Positions 32,845 through 43,784 of a DNA stretch of 64,000 bases are shown here, piece after piece (within the stretch, counting starts at the first letter, position 1; each line of letters begins with the position of its first letter). The DNA is taken from assembly GCA_963971285.1 (NCBI GenBank), contig OZ020244.1, positions 1,302,001 to 1,366,000 on the forward strand, given 5' to 3'. Position numbers and translations under genes: made by a program. The stretch comes from Astropecten irregularis (taxonomy: Eukaryota > Echinodermata > Asteroidea > Paxillosida > Astropectinidae). Below the pieces are notes generated by a model. The model had not been told where the DNA came from. It was given only the letters and a program-made list of their open reading frames with translations, and ran no database searches.

Positions 32845-35641
32845 ATGGGTGGTCATGTGTATACATTAGCCAGTGTGTATTTAACAGCGGTTTTATGTAT
32901 GGTGGTTATTCTACAATCAGCTGAAGCTAAACTCAAAGACGGAGAATGTGAAGGTATGTTGATTGTCTCGGTTCTTAAGAGGCTTTTAATGTCACAATTT
33001 TACTAAAACTGTGTATATTTTGCCGGCACTGTCATGCATTCTTCTCAAAACTATAACCAGTAAGAGTAACAATAAAATTAAAGGTTATTTTGCCAGATGT
33101 ACGTTCTTATACTACAAATTAGCCAATTGGAATGGCAAAATAGCATTTGCAGGAAGATTGCCGGTGCCGGCAAAATATACACTGCCTTTATTTTATTGTC
33201 GCCAATTATTTGAGATCTTCTCACATGCACGGCATGTGCAATACAATAGAACATATTCACAGTCGTTCTACATGTGATGAAAACACAGGAGGGTCCCAAA
33301 CTTTACAATTGCCTTATTGTCCCTCAGTGGGAATCTTCCCAAAGTTTGAGTTGAAATGAACATCGTTGTGGATTAAATGAACTATTTGAATTAATTATAT
33401 AAACTATTTTATTTCTAATCTTCTGTACAAAAAGTACAAGACTCTAGACAGCAGTCGGAATAATTTATAAGGTCAAGGCTATACTAAGGGTCTGTTTGTT
33501 TCATGCACAAGATCATGGATCCCATTTTAGATTTGGGATCCTGTGCGTTAAACAAACAGGCCCTAAGTCTATGAGATCATTGACAGGGGAAAAAATTGTC
33601 CTGAAACAGAAAAAGTGAATTTGCATTCCCATCAACACACCAAGTTCAGAATATTCCATTGCGCAACTTGTTTTATCACAAACACATCATTAAGAGTACA
33701 AACTAGGATGAGGAAAAAGAAGACGGACTTCAGAGCAGATTCCTTGTTCCCTGTTGTCCCCTGAGGAAACCTAACCCAGCACTAATAGTGATTAGTCATA
33801 ACCCAGAGCGATGGTTGGTACATGGAATGACTTAGATTTAAAATACTTTCTCTGTTTTCTTTACAGTTTGTATTGGGACCCTGACCAAAATAGAGAAAGC
33901 CATCACAAAAAAGCATCGTGACGAGGGCCGAGAAGGCATCGACAAAGCCATCAGGAAGTACTGCAAAACAGCCAAAAATAAGGAAAATACTTTTGTAAGT
34001 ATTCTCCAATGAAATTTTAGAGTTTTTTAGCGCACATATGAAATCCTTCAACATGCTCGTGTTAGAATACTGAACATGTAGTTGTACAAACATGAAGGAC
34101 TGGGATACGTTTGGCTGGACACACGAGAGGGCGCTATTTAAAAATGGCCACTGACACCCAGTGGCTCCTAGCAGGATCTTTCTCAAAGGCTAAGTAGATT
34201 TGTAGCGTTGAGTAACGCAATGGACATTGTAGACAGTAGTGCTTCCATATCATTGAGCAAGATACTTTCACTAAAGGGCCTAGATACTTCTTCTCTCCGC
34301 CAGAGCAAAATGCCTTGCTCAAGAACATGCATCCAAATCACATGACTGTGATTGATATCATAATCTAAGGAATCAACTGCTAAGAGCTTGGTCTAATTTA
34401 ATGGACTTGCTAAGCACAAAAATTTGCTTAGCACAAAAATGTCTTGCCCAATCAAACAAACCACCGTTAAAAATTCCATTTGATGTTTATGGTCAGTGAA
34501 CAGCATCCAAAGAACAATCACAAGTGATACACATCACATGGAAATTTGGTTGTTAATCCTGTTTTATCAAGACAGAAATGTCATGCTTAGCAATTTTTTG
34601 TGCTAAGCATGGCTGTGAAATTGGATCAATGGGCCAAAGCACTCCATATAAAGGCATATAATAAGACTTATAATTTGAATGCTTTCTTCACAGTGTTACT
34701 ACATTGGAGGTACGGCTGACGCTGCTACAGGTTCATTAGGAGAGGTTAGCAAGCGACTAGCCAATCACGTACCCCTGGATAAAATATGTGAACGTCTACA
34801 GAAGCTGGATTCACAGATATGTGAGCTTAAATACGGTAAGCTGTTTTAAAGAGTACCAAATTATGCTAAGCAACAAAGTAACAGAGATGGCATACATTAG
34901 TCAAATGTTGCAGTTAACATTAAGTTGGTTTGGATCTAGCTAGTTTGCATGATGATAATAATGATAACACAGCACTTGTATAGTGCCAGTATATGACATG
35001 CTATTCAAAGGCCTGTATTATTATCCCTGGTCATTGGGCTACATTTACATTCCTGAAACCATCTCAACTCCCTGGGGAGTATACAGCCCCGGCTGCTGTA
35101 AGGCGCACAAAGGCTAATCAAGCACAAAGCCATCTCTACCCTCACAGGTACCCATTTACTCCTGGGTGAAGGAGCAATATTGCAAGGCATCTTGCCCAAG
35201 ATGCAAGCACCACTAGCCCATGACTGGATTCGAACCACAATCTGTAGATTGACCACAAGACTTTGAGTATGACACACCAGACCACTAGGCCATGGCATTC
35301 CACTGATCAATGCCATTCCACAAGTATTTGACCTTGCTGTGGGTCAGCCTGTCAGGACACGCCCTCTTCTTCCAACCACACCCATCCTTTCAACACTCCC
35401 TGCTGAGGACACACCCTAATAATTAACGTTAACCAATGCTGTTGTCCTGATTTTTGTATCAACAGAGAAACAAATTGACTTGGACTCCGTCGACTTGAAG
35501 AAACTCAAGGTGAAAGAACTTAAGAACATTCTGAATGTTTGGGGCGAGGACTGCAAAGCATGCACAGAGAAGACGGATTTCATTAAACGTATCGAGCAAC
35601 TCAAGCCCAAACATTACAAGAAGAAAAATACAGAGTTATAA
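32845..35641 (+). CDS. MANF: MANF/CDNF family neurotrophic factor, complete, 4 exons
   Basis: ER-resident and secreted protein of the MANF (ARMET)/CDNF family, which protects cells from ER stress. Exons: 32845-32953, 33867-33994, 34694-34835, 35466-35641; all GT-AG and in phase, 184 residues (human MANF about 180). Residues 1-28 are a hydrophobic signal peptide ending AEA. The N-terminal saposin-like domain follows, with VC, YC, CYYIGG, KIC and QICELKY; the eight family cysteines are all present. The C-terminal SAP-like domain runs [14 protein letters not shown] and contains the CXXC motif CKAC (156-159). The protein ends KKNTEL, close to the KTEL of human CDNF and RTDL of MANF, so it probably uses KDEL-receptor retrieval. 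Invertebrates usually have one gene for both vertebrate paralogues, so the symbol denotes the family. A TTG-started frame at 32809 runs in; ATG 32845 gives the signal peptide. Confidence 0.95.
33487..33565. repeat. Hairpin
   Basis: AAGGGTCTGTTTGTTT...GATCATGGATCCCA pairs with TTGGGATCCTGTGC then AAACAAACAGGCCCT. Intron 1 of the MANF gene. Confidence 0.75.
34166..34200 (-). repeat. Single-unit relic of the 60-bp core
   Basis: TCCTAGCAGGATCTTTCTCA followed by AAGGCTAAGTAG is one isolated core in reverse orientation, in MANF intron 2. Confidence 0.75.
34390..34632. mobile_element. GCTTAGCAC family MITE
   Basis: GCTTAGCACAAAAATGTCTT at the left and AGCAATTTTTTGTGCTAAGC at the right, CAAAGAACAATCACAAGTGA in the middle. 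MANF intron 2. Confidence 0.82.
34935..35312 (-). mobile_element. Long tRNA-derived SINE, reverse
   Basis: Minus strand: head CCTAGTGGTCTGGTGTGTCA, B box GTGGTTCGAATCCAGTC, central TTGGGCAAGATGCC and CCAGGAGTAAATGGGTACCT, tail with ATAATAATAC. Same family as 58975-59305. MANF intron 3. Confidence 0.85.
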
Positions 35642-35760
35642 CTCATGTGGACATTCGGCAAAGAACCCCCTCCCCCTACTTTCATCCCAACCCCGCCCAC
35701 TCCTTTCAAAATACCGGTACACTGATCCATCAGATTTCTAATTAATTATTAAGTATTTCA

Positions 35761-35903
35761 GGGGTCAATTTCACCAAACTCATGTAACTTACTATATCAA
35801 TCGTAGGAGTTATGATGCATTACAGCCCTACGTAGGATACGATGGGTTATGCTTTGCAACTCGAGTTATGATCGATTGTAGGGCTTCGTGAAATCGACCC
35901 CTG
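35761..35903. mobile_element. ~140-bp palindromic MITE (GTCGATTTCAC family)
   Basis: GGGGTCAATTTCACCAAACT to CGTGAAATCGACCCC. Lies 120 bases past the MANF stop codon, so probably in its 3' UTR. Confidence 0.87.
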
Positions 35904-36150
35904 ATTAAATAAGTATTTTGTGAACAACAAATGTTTGTTAAATTAATGAAGTTCATATTGTGGGTCAGTGTGTATTTTGATGGAGAAAGTTACTTATCTC
36001 AAGGTGTAACTTCACTATGAGGGAATGTCCATAAGTATGGTTAGAGTGAATATATGGTGCAATTTTCATTGCTCTGCTTTATAGTGCAAGCATTGAATCG
36101 GCACCTATATAAAGCAGAAAGCATATGGTAATGAGATGCTATTTCTTGGA

Positions 36151-36516
36151 TTAAAGGGCATGTACAACATTGGTATTAAAGGTGAATTTGATTTGTCATG
36201 GAATAAAAACAAACCTGTGAAATTTTCAGCTCAATTGATCATTGGAAACAGTAGAAAAATGACGAAAAACTATTTGCAATTGTTACGCCAAATTGTGTAG
36301 GAATACTAGCAGTCTATTTTTGTATCTTTGCAAGATCAACATTTTTTGGTGTTTGGTTTTACTCTTTTCTGAATAAATACAGTATTTTCACAGTATGTGA
36401 AATATTTTCACAGTATGTTTCTACCATTCCCGTCTTTATACCCTGTAAGTTATACGTAAATCTGTGTAGATTTCCATTTTAGTTTGTACCAATGTTGTAC
36501 ATGCCTAACCCTTTAA
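36151..36516. mobile_element. TTAAAGG MITE, subfamily D, full length
   Basis: TTAAAGGGCATGTACAACAT at the left and ATGTTGTACATGCCTAACCC then TTTAA at the right form good inverted repeats; 366 bases. Downstream of the MANF gene. Confidence 0.85.
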
Positions 36517-38379
36517 AGGAGGATTTTTCAGTTATGGGTGTGTAGTTTACATACTAAAGATCTCCTCGCTTAATTGGCCAAAGGAAAAGTTCAGAAAGAG
36601 CAGAATATGTCTGTAAGCAAAGCCTTGAAGTAGGGCTAGGATCATTTTGAGTCCACAGAAATAGTTTGGGGATACAACTAATTGATGGAGCAAATCAAGC
36701 CTCGTTGTACCAGACCTGGAATAATTATTTATCCTTGGTGGGGAAAAAAACCCAAAATTTCCTCCCATTGCAAGGGGCAGCATTTTGCAAGGGATAATCA
36801 ATCTTGACCAACCTCGGGCCCGAACCAGGTCACTAGAGGTCACGACCTCTCTGACCTCTAACCCGCTTGCACTAAAATCCCTCCGCATCTAATGGTGTGA
36901 TCATTTATTGACAATTGTTGATTTATAATGATATATGTGACACCAGATCTTAACATTATTTATAATTAGTTTAATGTATTAAAAACAAAATTTGTCAAAA
37001 TTTTGTTCATGCTTAGCTCATTTTAATTCCACTTCACTGAGAGTAAGAGCTTAGCATAATATTGAAGGAGTAAGCTCTCTGTCTCTTAATGATTAAGCTC
37101 TTTTCTGAAATGTCAGGTACTTTTTCTATAGTATTTGTATTTCTTTACTTTTCTGTCCATTCAGGACGTATCACAAAGTATTTTAGTTGGTCTTGGTAAA
37201 TTTGTTCTTTTATAGAAGTTGACTTGGTGTGAAAAGTGGGTTTAAGATGAATATTTCATAATTTGTAGGGAGTTTCAACGTTCTTAGGAAAGACCAAATA
37301 ACATAATGTGCAATGGTTTGGGTTCGTTTGAAATCTTGTCGTGTTTACACATTTCATTTGCATTTTTTCCATAAAATGTTATTAAACATTGTTTAATAAC
37401 TGGATGTTTTTCCTTTCACTGTTATTAAATGGGCAAAGTAACTTATTATGAACCCATCCTACCATGTTCACTGCATAAAGTGTCTTGTTATTGTTTGTAT
37501 TTGCAAAAAGAGCCTTTTTGATAATAGTACTGGGTGTATATTTACAAGCATTCCTAAACCCAAGATGGCCACTCTGAGCGAATCTTAATGCAGTACACAA
37601 TGTCTGAAAGTATTGCCTGAAGTATTGTGCAGTTACTGTTAGCTAACCTATTTATAAAGCTCATTTTGCTACCAAATAAATCTAGACATTTTGAATTTAC
37701 AAAATAAAGTGTGTCTTAGTGAATATTGTTATTGTCCACAACTGTTCATTGCTATTTGTTGTATCACTAAACAGGGGTGCATTTTTGTAACACGAACCGT
37801 GAACATGTTTTTGGTTATTGGTTCGTTGTTTTCCAAAGATATGCTAAAGAGCAGAAACTTGTGCGCTACTACTGGTCTGACTCCTATGCCATGTCCACCG
37901 TCATTTTTATTTACATTTCGCAAAAGCATTTTGGCGCCCTCCACAAACTATGTTTCTGTTCTTCAAGACTGACGTCAGAAACACTTTCTTGGTCATGTCC
38001 ACCAAAATTTCCCTGACATTTCAGAACAGAGCAATTGCAAGTGACAGCTCCCAACAGCGAGCTGTTTAAGTACAAAAAGCTAGACTTGGGTCACTCAAGT
38101 CTACAGGGCAAATGGTATCACACACTAGGTTTTGCTAATGGATGGTATTTTTACACTGCTTAATTATGCAGTTAATCATTGGTTTGTAGATAATATGCTA
38201 GTTTCATGAAATGAAGAACAAAACATTTCAAGTATGTCAGATGTCATATATTTAATGATAGAAAGACTCAGTCAAAGTACAAGTAACACCAACCCTTGTC
38301 TGAGGAAGGGTTATCATCATAGCACATAAGCCTCTTTGTGTGAATTATGTAAAAATAAAATGTAATCAAATAACCACAA

Positions 38380-38605
38380 GGGAAACTGACTGAATTTTTA
38401 AGTAATTGAAAGGTGAACAAAGAAAATTGATTGAGTCAAACCGGCAAACTCCTGAACACCGTACAGGCGCTCTACCAACTGAGCTATCCAGCCCTATATG
38501 TTGGTGGTGACCCTAATAGTCAATTGTCTTTGTTCGTTTGGCAATCAGAAGCCATGAAACCACGCACATAATGCTATATCCCAAGGATCATTTTATCGAT
38601 ACTCG
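38380..38605 (-). mobile_element. tRNA-derived SINE, reverse
   Basis: Minus strand: GGTTTCATGGCTTCTGATTG, ACAATTGACTATTAGGGTCA, CTGGATAGCTCAGTTGGTAG (A box), GCCGGTTTGACTC (decayed B box), then a tail. Just 3' of the C1orf74-type gene. Confidence 0.78.
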
Positions 38606-38658
38606 CACTTATCGACTTATCAGCCAGGCTTGTGTTTCACACACTGAATGGAATAAGA

Positions 38659-39531
38659 TCATAATGCCACAGCTGGCAATGTTACAGATTTGTCTGTGAT
38701 TCTGAGCTCAACCGGCGATCTCTTCTGAAGTTCTTTAAACCAATCGCCAATCCGTTCTTGAAGATGAGGCACAAGAGTTTCAGGTACACTGAAGCTGTAA
38801 ATGGAATGCTCGTGTGATGTCTTACTCAATGCATTGTCCTCTTGGAATTCCCTTGAACAGCAAATTGGTTTTAATAGATAGTCAGGGTCTACGCTCACAC
38901 TGTACACGCGTAAAGGCACCATTGATAAACAATTTGAGGCATCTTTGATATCATCGTACCAGTACACGACTGGATATCCCAACAGTACGCCAAACATGCT
39001 TGAGAAATTCCAATCAGGTTTTGGTTGCAGCTTCATCACAGTGTCCACCATGGTTGTATAGTCCCTAACTTGAGCCAGGATATCTCCTGAGTGATTCAAC
39101 AATTGATGGATGGCTGCTTCATCCGCAAGTCCTGGATGTCCTCTTTGGGATGACACATCCACTACCGAGCCTCTACCATCTAGGAGAGCATGCCGGAATC
39201 CTTGGACTGCTGTTTGGAGGCTGGTAATATTTGTGACAAATAATTCTTCTCCTAGACTCAAAACCCGGACATATTCCTCCTCTACAACCAACCCTGATGA
39301 CTGCAAGTCGGCTATCATTTTCGACAAGCGAACGGAATCCATGCTCGAGTAATCGTACAGGAAACTTGGCTTGACTCCACAGAACACAGCCTGAATATCG
39401 CACAGAACATTCCTCCAGTGTTTTCTCGCCGTTCGGCTGAGATGCCTTTTCACTATTTGCTCTGGTGTTACCGACATCACTGTATCAGCGTGTAGCGAGC
39501 AAGTATAAGTAGAGCTGTAATTTAAAATCAT
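38659..39531 (-). CDS. C1orf74: C1orf74-type protein (UPF0739 / DUF4504), single exon
   Basis: One uninterrupted frame of 290 codons. The C-terminal two thirds resembles human C1orf74 (about 269 residues): DVSSQRGHPG (125-134), FGVLLGYPVVYWY (180-192), NCLSMVPLRVYS (200-211), YSFSVPETLVPHL (245-257) and the terminus VTLPAVAL. The molecular function of the family is unknown. The human coding region is also intronless as I recall. The listed start gives a 290-residue protein; Met19 (MSVTPEQ) would be nearer the human length and is an equally good candidate. It lies 938 bases from PLCXD, transcribed away from it. A tRNA-derived SINE lies just past its 3' end. Confidence 0.88.
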   Translation of the reverse strand: MILNYSSTYTCSLHADTVMSVTPEQIVKRHLSRTARKHWRNVLCDIQAVFCGVKPSFLYDYSSMDSVRLSKMIADLQSSGLVVEEEYVRVLSLGEELFVTNITSLQTAVQGFRHALLDGRGSVVDVSSQRGHPGLADEAAIHQLLNHSGDILAQVRDYTTMVDTVMKLQPKPDWNFSSMFGVLLGYPVVYWYDDIKDASNCLSMVPLRVYSVSVDPDYLLKPICCSREFQEDNALSKTSHEHSIYSFSVPETLVPHLQERIGDWFKELQKRSPVELRITDKSVTLPAVAL

Positions 39532-39584
39532 AGCAGAATTATTTAGAAACAGAGGGATCTGCGTACATGAGGAAAATATGACTG

Positions 39585-39655
39585 AACCAGGAATCGAACC
39601 CTAGACCTCAGGATTAAACTGACGAGACTCTATCGTCCGAGTACTTAGCTCAGAT
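39585..39655 (-). mobile_element. tRNA-like relic
   Basis: Minus strand GAGCTAAGTACTCGG and CTAGGGTTCGATTCCTGG keep D- and T-arm features; the middle does not fold well. Between the C1orf74-type and PLCXD genes. Confidence 0.5.
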
Positions 39656-39882
39656 CTACGATCAGGTTCCACACTTCCACGTTCTACAAGAGATCTTTGC
39701 TTACAGTTCCAGTCACAACTCAGGAACTAGGCCCATTTCTCGATGTATAAAAATACTTTATGACAATGAAATGAATGATCATATTCCACTCCAACAAGTA
39801 ATACAACAATAATTGCAGCTGAGCTTGGATTTCCCTTGGAAGATCAGTAACACTGTAATTTTGAAATTATCAGTGAAAGTTA

Positions 39883-39915
39883 TAGCAGGATCTTTCTCAA
39901 GTCAAAGGCTAAATG
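39883..39915 (-). repeat. Single-unit relic of the 60-bp core
   Basis: AGCAGGATCTTTCTCAAGTC followed by AAAGGCTAAATG, with a 4-base insertion. Lies between the C1orf74-type gene and PLCXD. Confidence 0.7.
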
Positions 39916-40469
39916 ACAAGGGGACAAAAACATGTTACATTGTCTGCAATCTTCTCAGGTTCAACAATCTTCTTTGTGGACCTACATGTATTTTTGGAAA
40001 CTACACATGACATATGAACTTAATGAGGAAGTCAGCCTCAGTACTAAGACTAAGTAATACCGTAGTATAGTAGAGTATACGACTACAGTTGTTGTACTTA
40101 CTATATACAGGCAGTACTTACTTCAACTACAATGGAGGTTGTGGTTGTAGATATAGTACAGTCACTCAGTCAGTACTTCAAGAATACAGGCATATAAGTA
40201 CAAAGACTGGTTTCATTGCAGCCATGCTCTCAATAAAACAAGGGAAGTCAAACAGGAAAGATCGGCATCAACTCAATAACATCATCACACTGTGCACATG
40301 TCATGCATGTGCAAAAGTAAACAAAGTGCAGCATGTAATAGAGGGCGCTATCACTGATTAATGGACTGCGGTTTTGGAATTATTTCACGGATAGCAAAAA
40401 AATAAATATTGCCGACCACAATAGCGCCCTCTCTAGGCCAAGGAACGCCAATGTTATTAAAAGGTCGAA

Positions 40470-42031
40470 ATGGCTGCCACGGGAGACTTCTCAACTTTGG
40501 AGAAAAATGAGTCTGAAAATCAGAATGACACCGACAATTCTGACTGGATGTCCAAACTGCCCGAGAAACTGTTATGCGAACCACTCAAAAATATCGCTAT
40601 TCCTGGTAAATGGTGCATTTATTTTTATACAGAGTCATACATTTAATTGTCAACTTATTTCACACCGTCACGATTACGGCATTTGCCATTTGATTTGTAC
40701 ACTATAGTACTATACAGTACAGTAGCCTACAGTACCTTACACTGACACTTACACAGTAGGCTAACAGCAGTAGTAGGCCTACCCCGTTCTAGGCCTACTG
40801 TTTGTTTTGATGTCCGTTTAGATCTCGGTATTGAGGAAACTAGATAAGGGTTTTGAAAGTTGGCAAGGTTTTGAGGTATGGGATGAAATTTTTTGGAGAG
40901 TCAGCTTCGCAAAGAACGTCTGAATGACACTCAGTGCACATGCACACACAGCGGAAAGTTAATGCCGCTACTTATTACTAGACTGTTTAGTCGCGTACTT
41001 AATTATCATACTAGTTTGCAGACGTGGAAGAGATCATCTGTACAGTGTGTTTTGGAATCTCTTCAACATTTTGAAAGCTTTGGTAATCTGTGTACTTTCA
41101 GAGAAAAATATGTTTGAGAAAAGTAGGCCAATGATTGTGTTTGTCTTCTGATTTACTGATTGTGTTTGGTTGTTGTTTTTTTTTTTTTCCAGGATCACAT
41201 AATTCATTCAGCTACATTCTTGATCTGAAAACATCCATCGCTCCCAGCTCTCCTGATACAGTGCGGAATCTAGTGTCTGCCTTTGGTGATATGGCCAAGA
41301 AGATTGTCCATAGCTGGTCGGTCACTCAAAGCTTGACCTTCACTGAGCAACTGGACCGAGGAATACGCTACTTGGACCTCCGTGTCTCCACCATGAACGG
41401 AAAACAAGAGCTGTACTTTGTCCACGGGCTGTACGGGGCTGAGGTCGGAGGCAGTATGGTAGAGATCAAGACCTGGATGGACAAGCATCCTAAAGAGGTC
41501 ATCCTGCTTGATTTTAATCATCTCTATGATATGCAAGAGGCTGATCATGAACAGCTAGTTGCCACACTTCTGAGTGTCTTCAACTCCAAACTCTGCCCAG
41601 TGATGGAGATTGAGTCTACCGCCCTCAATGTTCTATGGGAGAAAGGCTGTCAGGTGTTTGTGTTCTACCACCACCCTGCGACAGTGCAGCATCACCCTGA
41701 ACTGTGGTCTGGGTCCTACATGCCATCCATCTGGCCGAATGTCGCTGAAGCACCCAAGATGGTCAATCTCCTCGAGGCGCATTTCACTCGCGGTCGACCC
41801 CCTGGAAAGTTCTGTGTCTCGCAAGGAGTTCTAACCCCAACTGGGACCACGGTATTACAGTACATCACTAGATCATTACAAGACGTGTTTGGCCTCATAG
41901 CCATTAAGAATGTACAGCACTTCATGAAGGACAAGGGCATAGGTCCTAAGGGACTTAACATCATCATTGCTGACTTTGTAGAGATGGGAGATTTTATACC
42001 AAGCGTGTTGGCTTTAAACTACAAGGAATAA
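40470..42031 (+). CDS. PLCXD: PI-PLC X domain-containing protein (PLCXD), complete, 2 exons
   Basis: Exons 40470-40605 and 41193-42031, joined in phase within the codon of GSH; 324 residues, the usual PLCXD length. The family carries only the X half of phospholipase C and is expected to act on phosphoinositides, though enzymology is limited. Visible: GSHNSFSYILD (46-56) with the first catalytic His48; GIRYLDLRV (103-111) with the metal-site acidic and basic residues; FVHGLYG (122-128) with the second catalytic His124; PKEVILLDFNHLY; and a C-terminal IIADFVE strand. The first 45 residues are Asp/Glu/Asn-rich and unlike the domain. The stop codon lies inside AATAAA (42027-42032); a more plausible distal signal is AATAAA near 43168. 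Vertebrates have PLCXD1-3; the paralogue was not resolved. Confidence 0.95.
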
Positions 42032-42171
42032 AGGCACAAAAGTCAACCAGTATTAAACCTACATCCATCAACAACTACCCAAACCCATGGCACAGCCATT
42101 GGACTTTGATGGACACAGTTCTGTTGATCCCTGTTAACAGAGTCATATGTGTGGCTTATTGAGCAGCTTGG

Positions 42172-42352
42172 CCTGTGTGGAACGCCACTATAGCGAACAC
42201 CGCTATACCAAACATTTGGCTATACCGAACATCATCCTTGGTTCCAAATTTTTGTGTACAATTTATATGCTTGCATGCTGAACATTGTTCACTATAATGA
42301 ACAAATAATCTCTGTGGATCCCGACGTGTTTATTATAGTATTCCACTGTATT
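42172..42352. mobile_element. MITE (GGAATGCCACTATAACGAAC family)
   Basis: GTGTGGAACGCCACTATAGC to TTTATTATAGTATTCCACTG; interior CGAACATCATCCTTGG. Just downstream of PLCXD. Confidence 0.75.
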
Positions 42353-42496
42353 GGACTTAGTCTAAATAGTTTATGCTTAATCCATAAGTACAATATCTGT
42401 GCATTGGTAAATCTCATACATTCCTGAAACTTCAAGGCTTTCATAACTTTTATCATTCATGCTCGGAGTTAGGAGGGCCTGATGCGTTTTGATCCT

Positions 42497-42655
42497 AGCA
42501 GGATCTTTCTCAAAGGATAGCTAGGATTGAAATGTGTCAGCATCGATAAAAATCTGGCTAGGACGGAAATGCGTCAGTCCCTCCTAACTCCAAGCATTTT
42601 ATAAATTTTAGGTCATTATTTTGGCTGATGAGCAGTTTTATCGTTTAGATCATAC
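42497..42655. repeat. Relic of the 60-bp minisatellite element with right flank
   Basis: An inverted core fragment (ATCCTAGCAGGATCTTTCTC, then AAAGG) is followed by direct core pieces (GCTAGGATTGAAATG and GCTAGGACGGAAATG), CCCTCCTAACTCCAAGC, and the shared flank TTTTGGCTGATGAGCAGTTT. It shows that the array sits inside a larger element with fixed flanks. Confidence 0.75.
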
Positions 42656-43411
42656 TGATTTATTTGAGTCAATATCTGAGCTACAACATGTGCAATCTGC
42701 TTGTTTACAAAATTTTGTGCATTAAATTAATGCACAACTATTTACCAGAAAATGTACTCATTTTGGTCTTGCCCTACACTGTACTACATTCTAGTTGTAA
42801 ACATTGAATTTACATACGTACTCACTAAAAAATCATCTCTGTTTTTGTATTATATTTGAACTATGAACTTATGTTGGTTACGTTACCACACATTGCCACA
42901 TTGCCATAGTCCCCACAGGGGAACTGGATTATAAATCGTGCATTACCACACAAAACACACTGTCATGTATTGTGGTATTCAGGGTACCGCACAAGTTTAT
43001 CACAGGAAAAAACATGTGGAGGTGGGTTAGTGTTAAGATCTAACATACCCACAAACACTGACTTAATATTTCATTTCTGTAAATTCTTGATTATTTATGA
43101 TTTTGCCAGGATTCCAGAGTTAGGAACTTTCCAATATTTAATCGCATCAAAATACTTATCATAATAAAATAAATATGTGGTTTCAGTGTTTTAAGTGTAA
43201 AATAATTGTCGGTGTCATTTTGTACCATTCATTGAGTTTAGCTGAGATTGAAAATATGGTCAACCAAACAGATCCAAATATAATGCAGCTTCATTGTGTC
43301 TGCATTTCATAAAATAAGCCATTCATTGTCTACATAATGATAGTGTGACTAAAAAGCTACATTAAGTGGCCCAAGTCATTAGCTCCATATTGAGTGACTT
43401 TGTTGGCATGC

Positions 43412-43784
43412 TTAAAGGTATAGGCCTAATACATGATTGGTAAAGGTCACAGAACAGCACTCACACTTTGTCTGATCAATTATGTACATGGAATAATAAA
43501 CCTGTGAAACTTTGAGCTCAATTGGACATCTGAGTCATGTGAAAATAGCGAAAACTCAACTCAACTTTTCTTATAAAACATAAAGAATGGTTTTTATCTT
43601 ACCCCGATATCAAAACTGTTTTCGGTCTTTGTTTGACTAATTTCTGGATTTTATAGGCCCTGCACCATATGGTGGAAAAATCTAAACGGTATGTTTCTAC
43701 CAGCAGCATCCTCATATCCTGAAAGTTATATGTAAATCTGTGGACATTTCTGTTTGGCTATGTTACCAATCCTGTACGCTTTAA
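43412..43784. mobile_element. TTAAAGG MITE, subfamily B, full length
   Basis: TTAAAGGTATAGGCCTAATA at the left, ACCAATCCTGTACGCTTTAA at the right; interior matches 5547-5914. A half copy of subfamily A follows at about 44175-44365. Confidence 0.83.

Larger units (their letters stand above)
35642..38658. other. Intergenic between MANF and the C1orf74-type gene
   Basis: Probably starts with the MANF 3' UTR. AATAAA occurs at about 37675 and 37703. A 113-codon minus frame (36547-36888) and two ~80-codon frames near 37700-38010 show no family features. Confidence 0.55.
39532..40469. promoter_or_regulatory. 938-bp divergent intergenic region, C1orf74-type gene and PLCXD
   Basis: Start codons point away from each other. 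Holds a tRNA-like relic (39585-39655) and a 60-bp-core relic (39883-39915). Sequence near the PLCXD ATG is locally GC-richer (40410-40500). No motif firmly assigned; a shared promoter is only possible. Confidence 0.4.

Noticed and set aside
36547..36888. 113-codon minus frame downstream of MANF
   Set aside because: No recognisable domain, no splice or synteny support.
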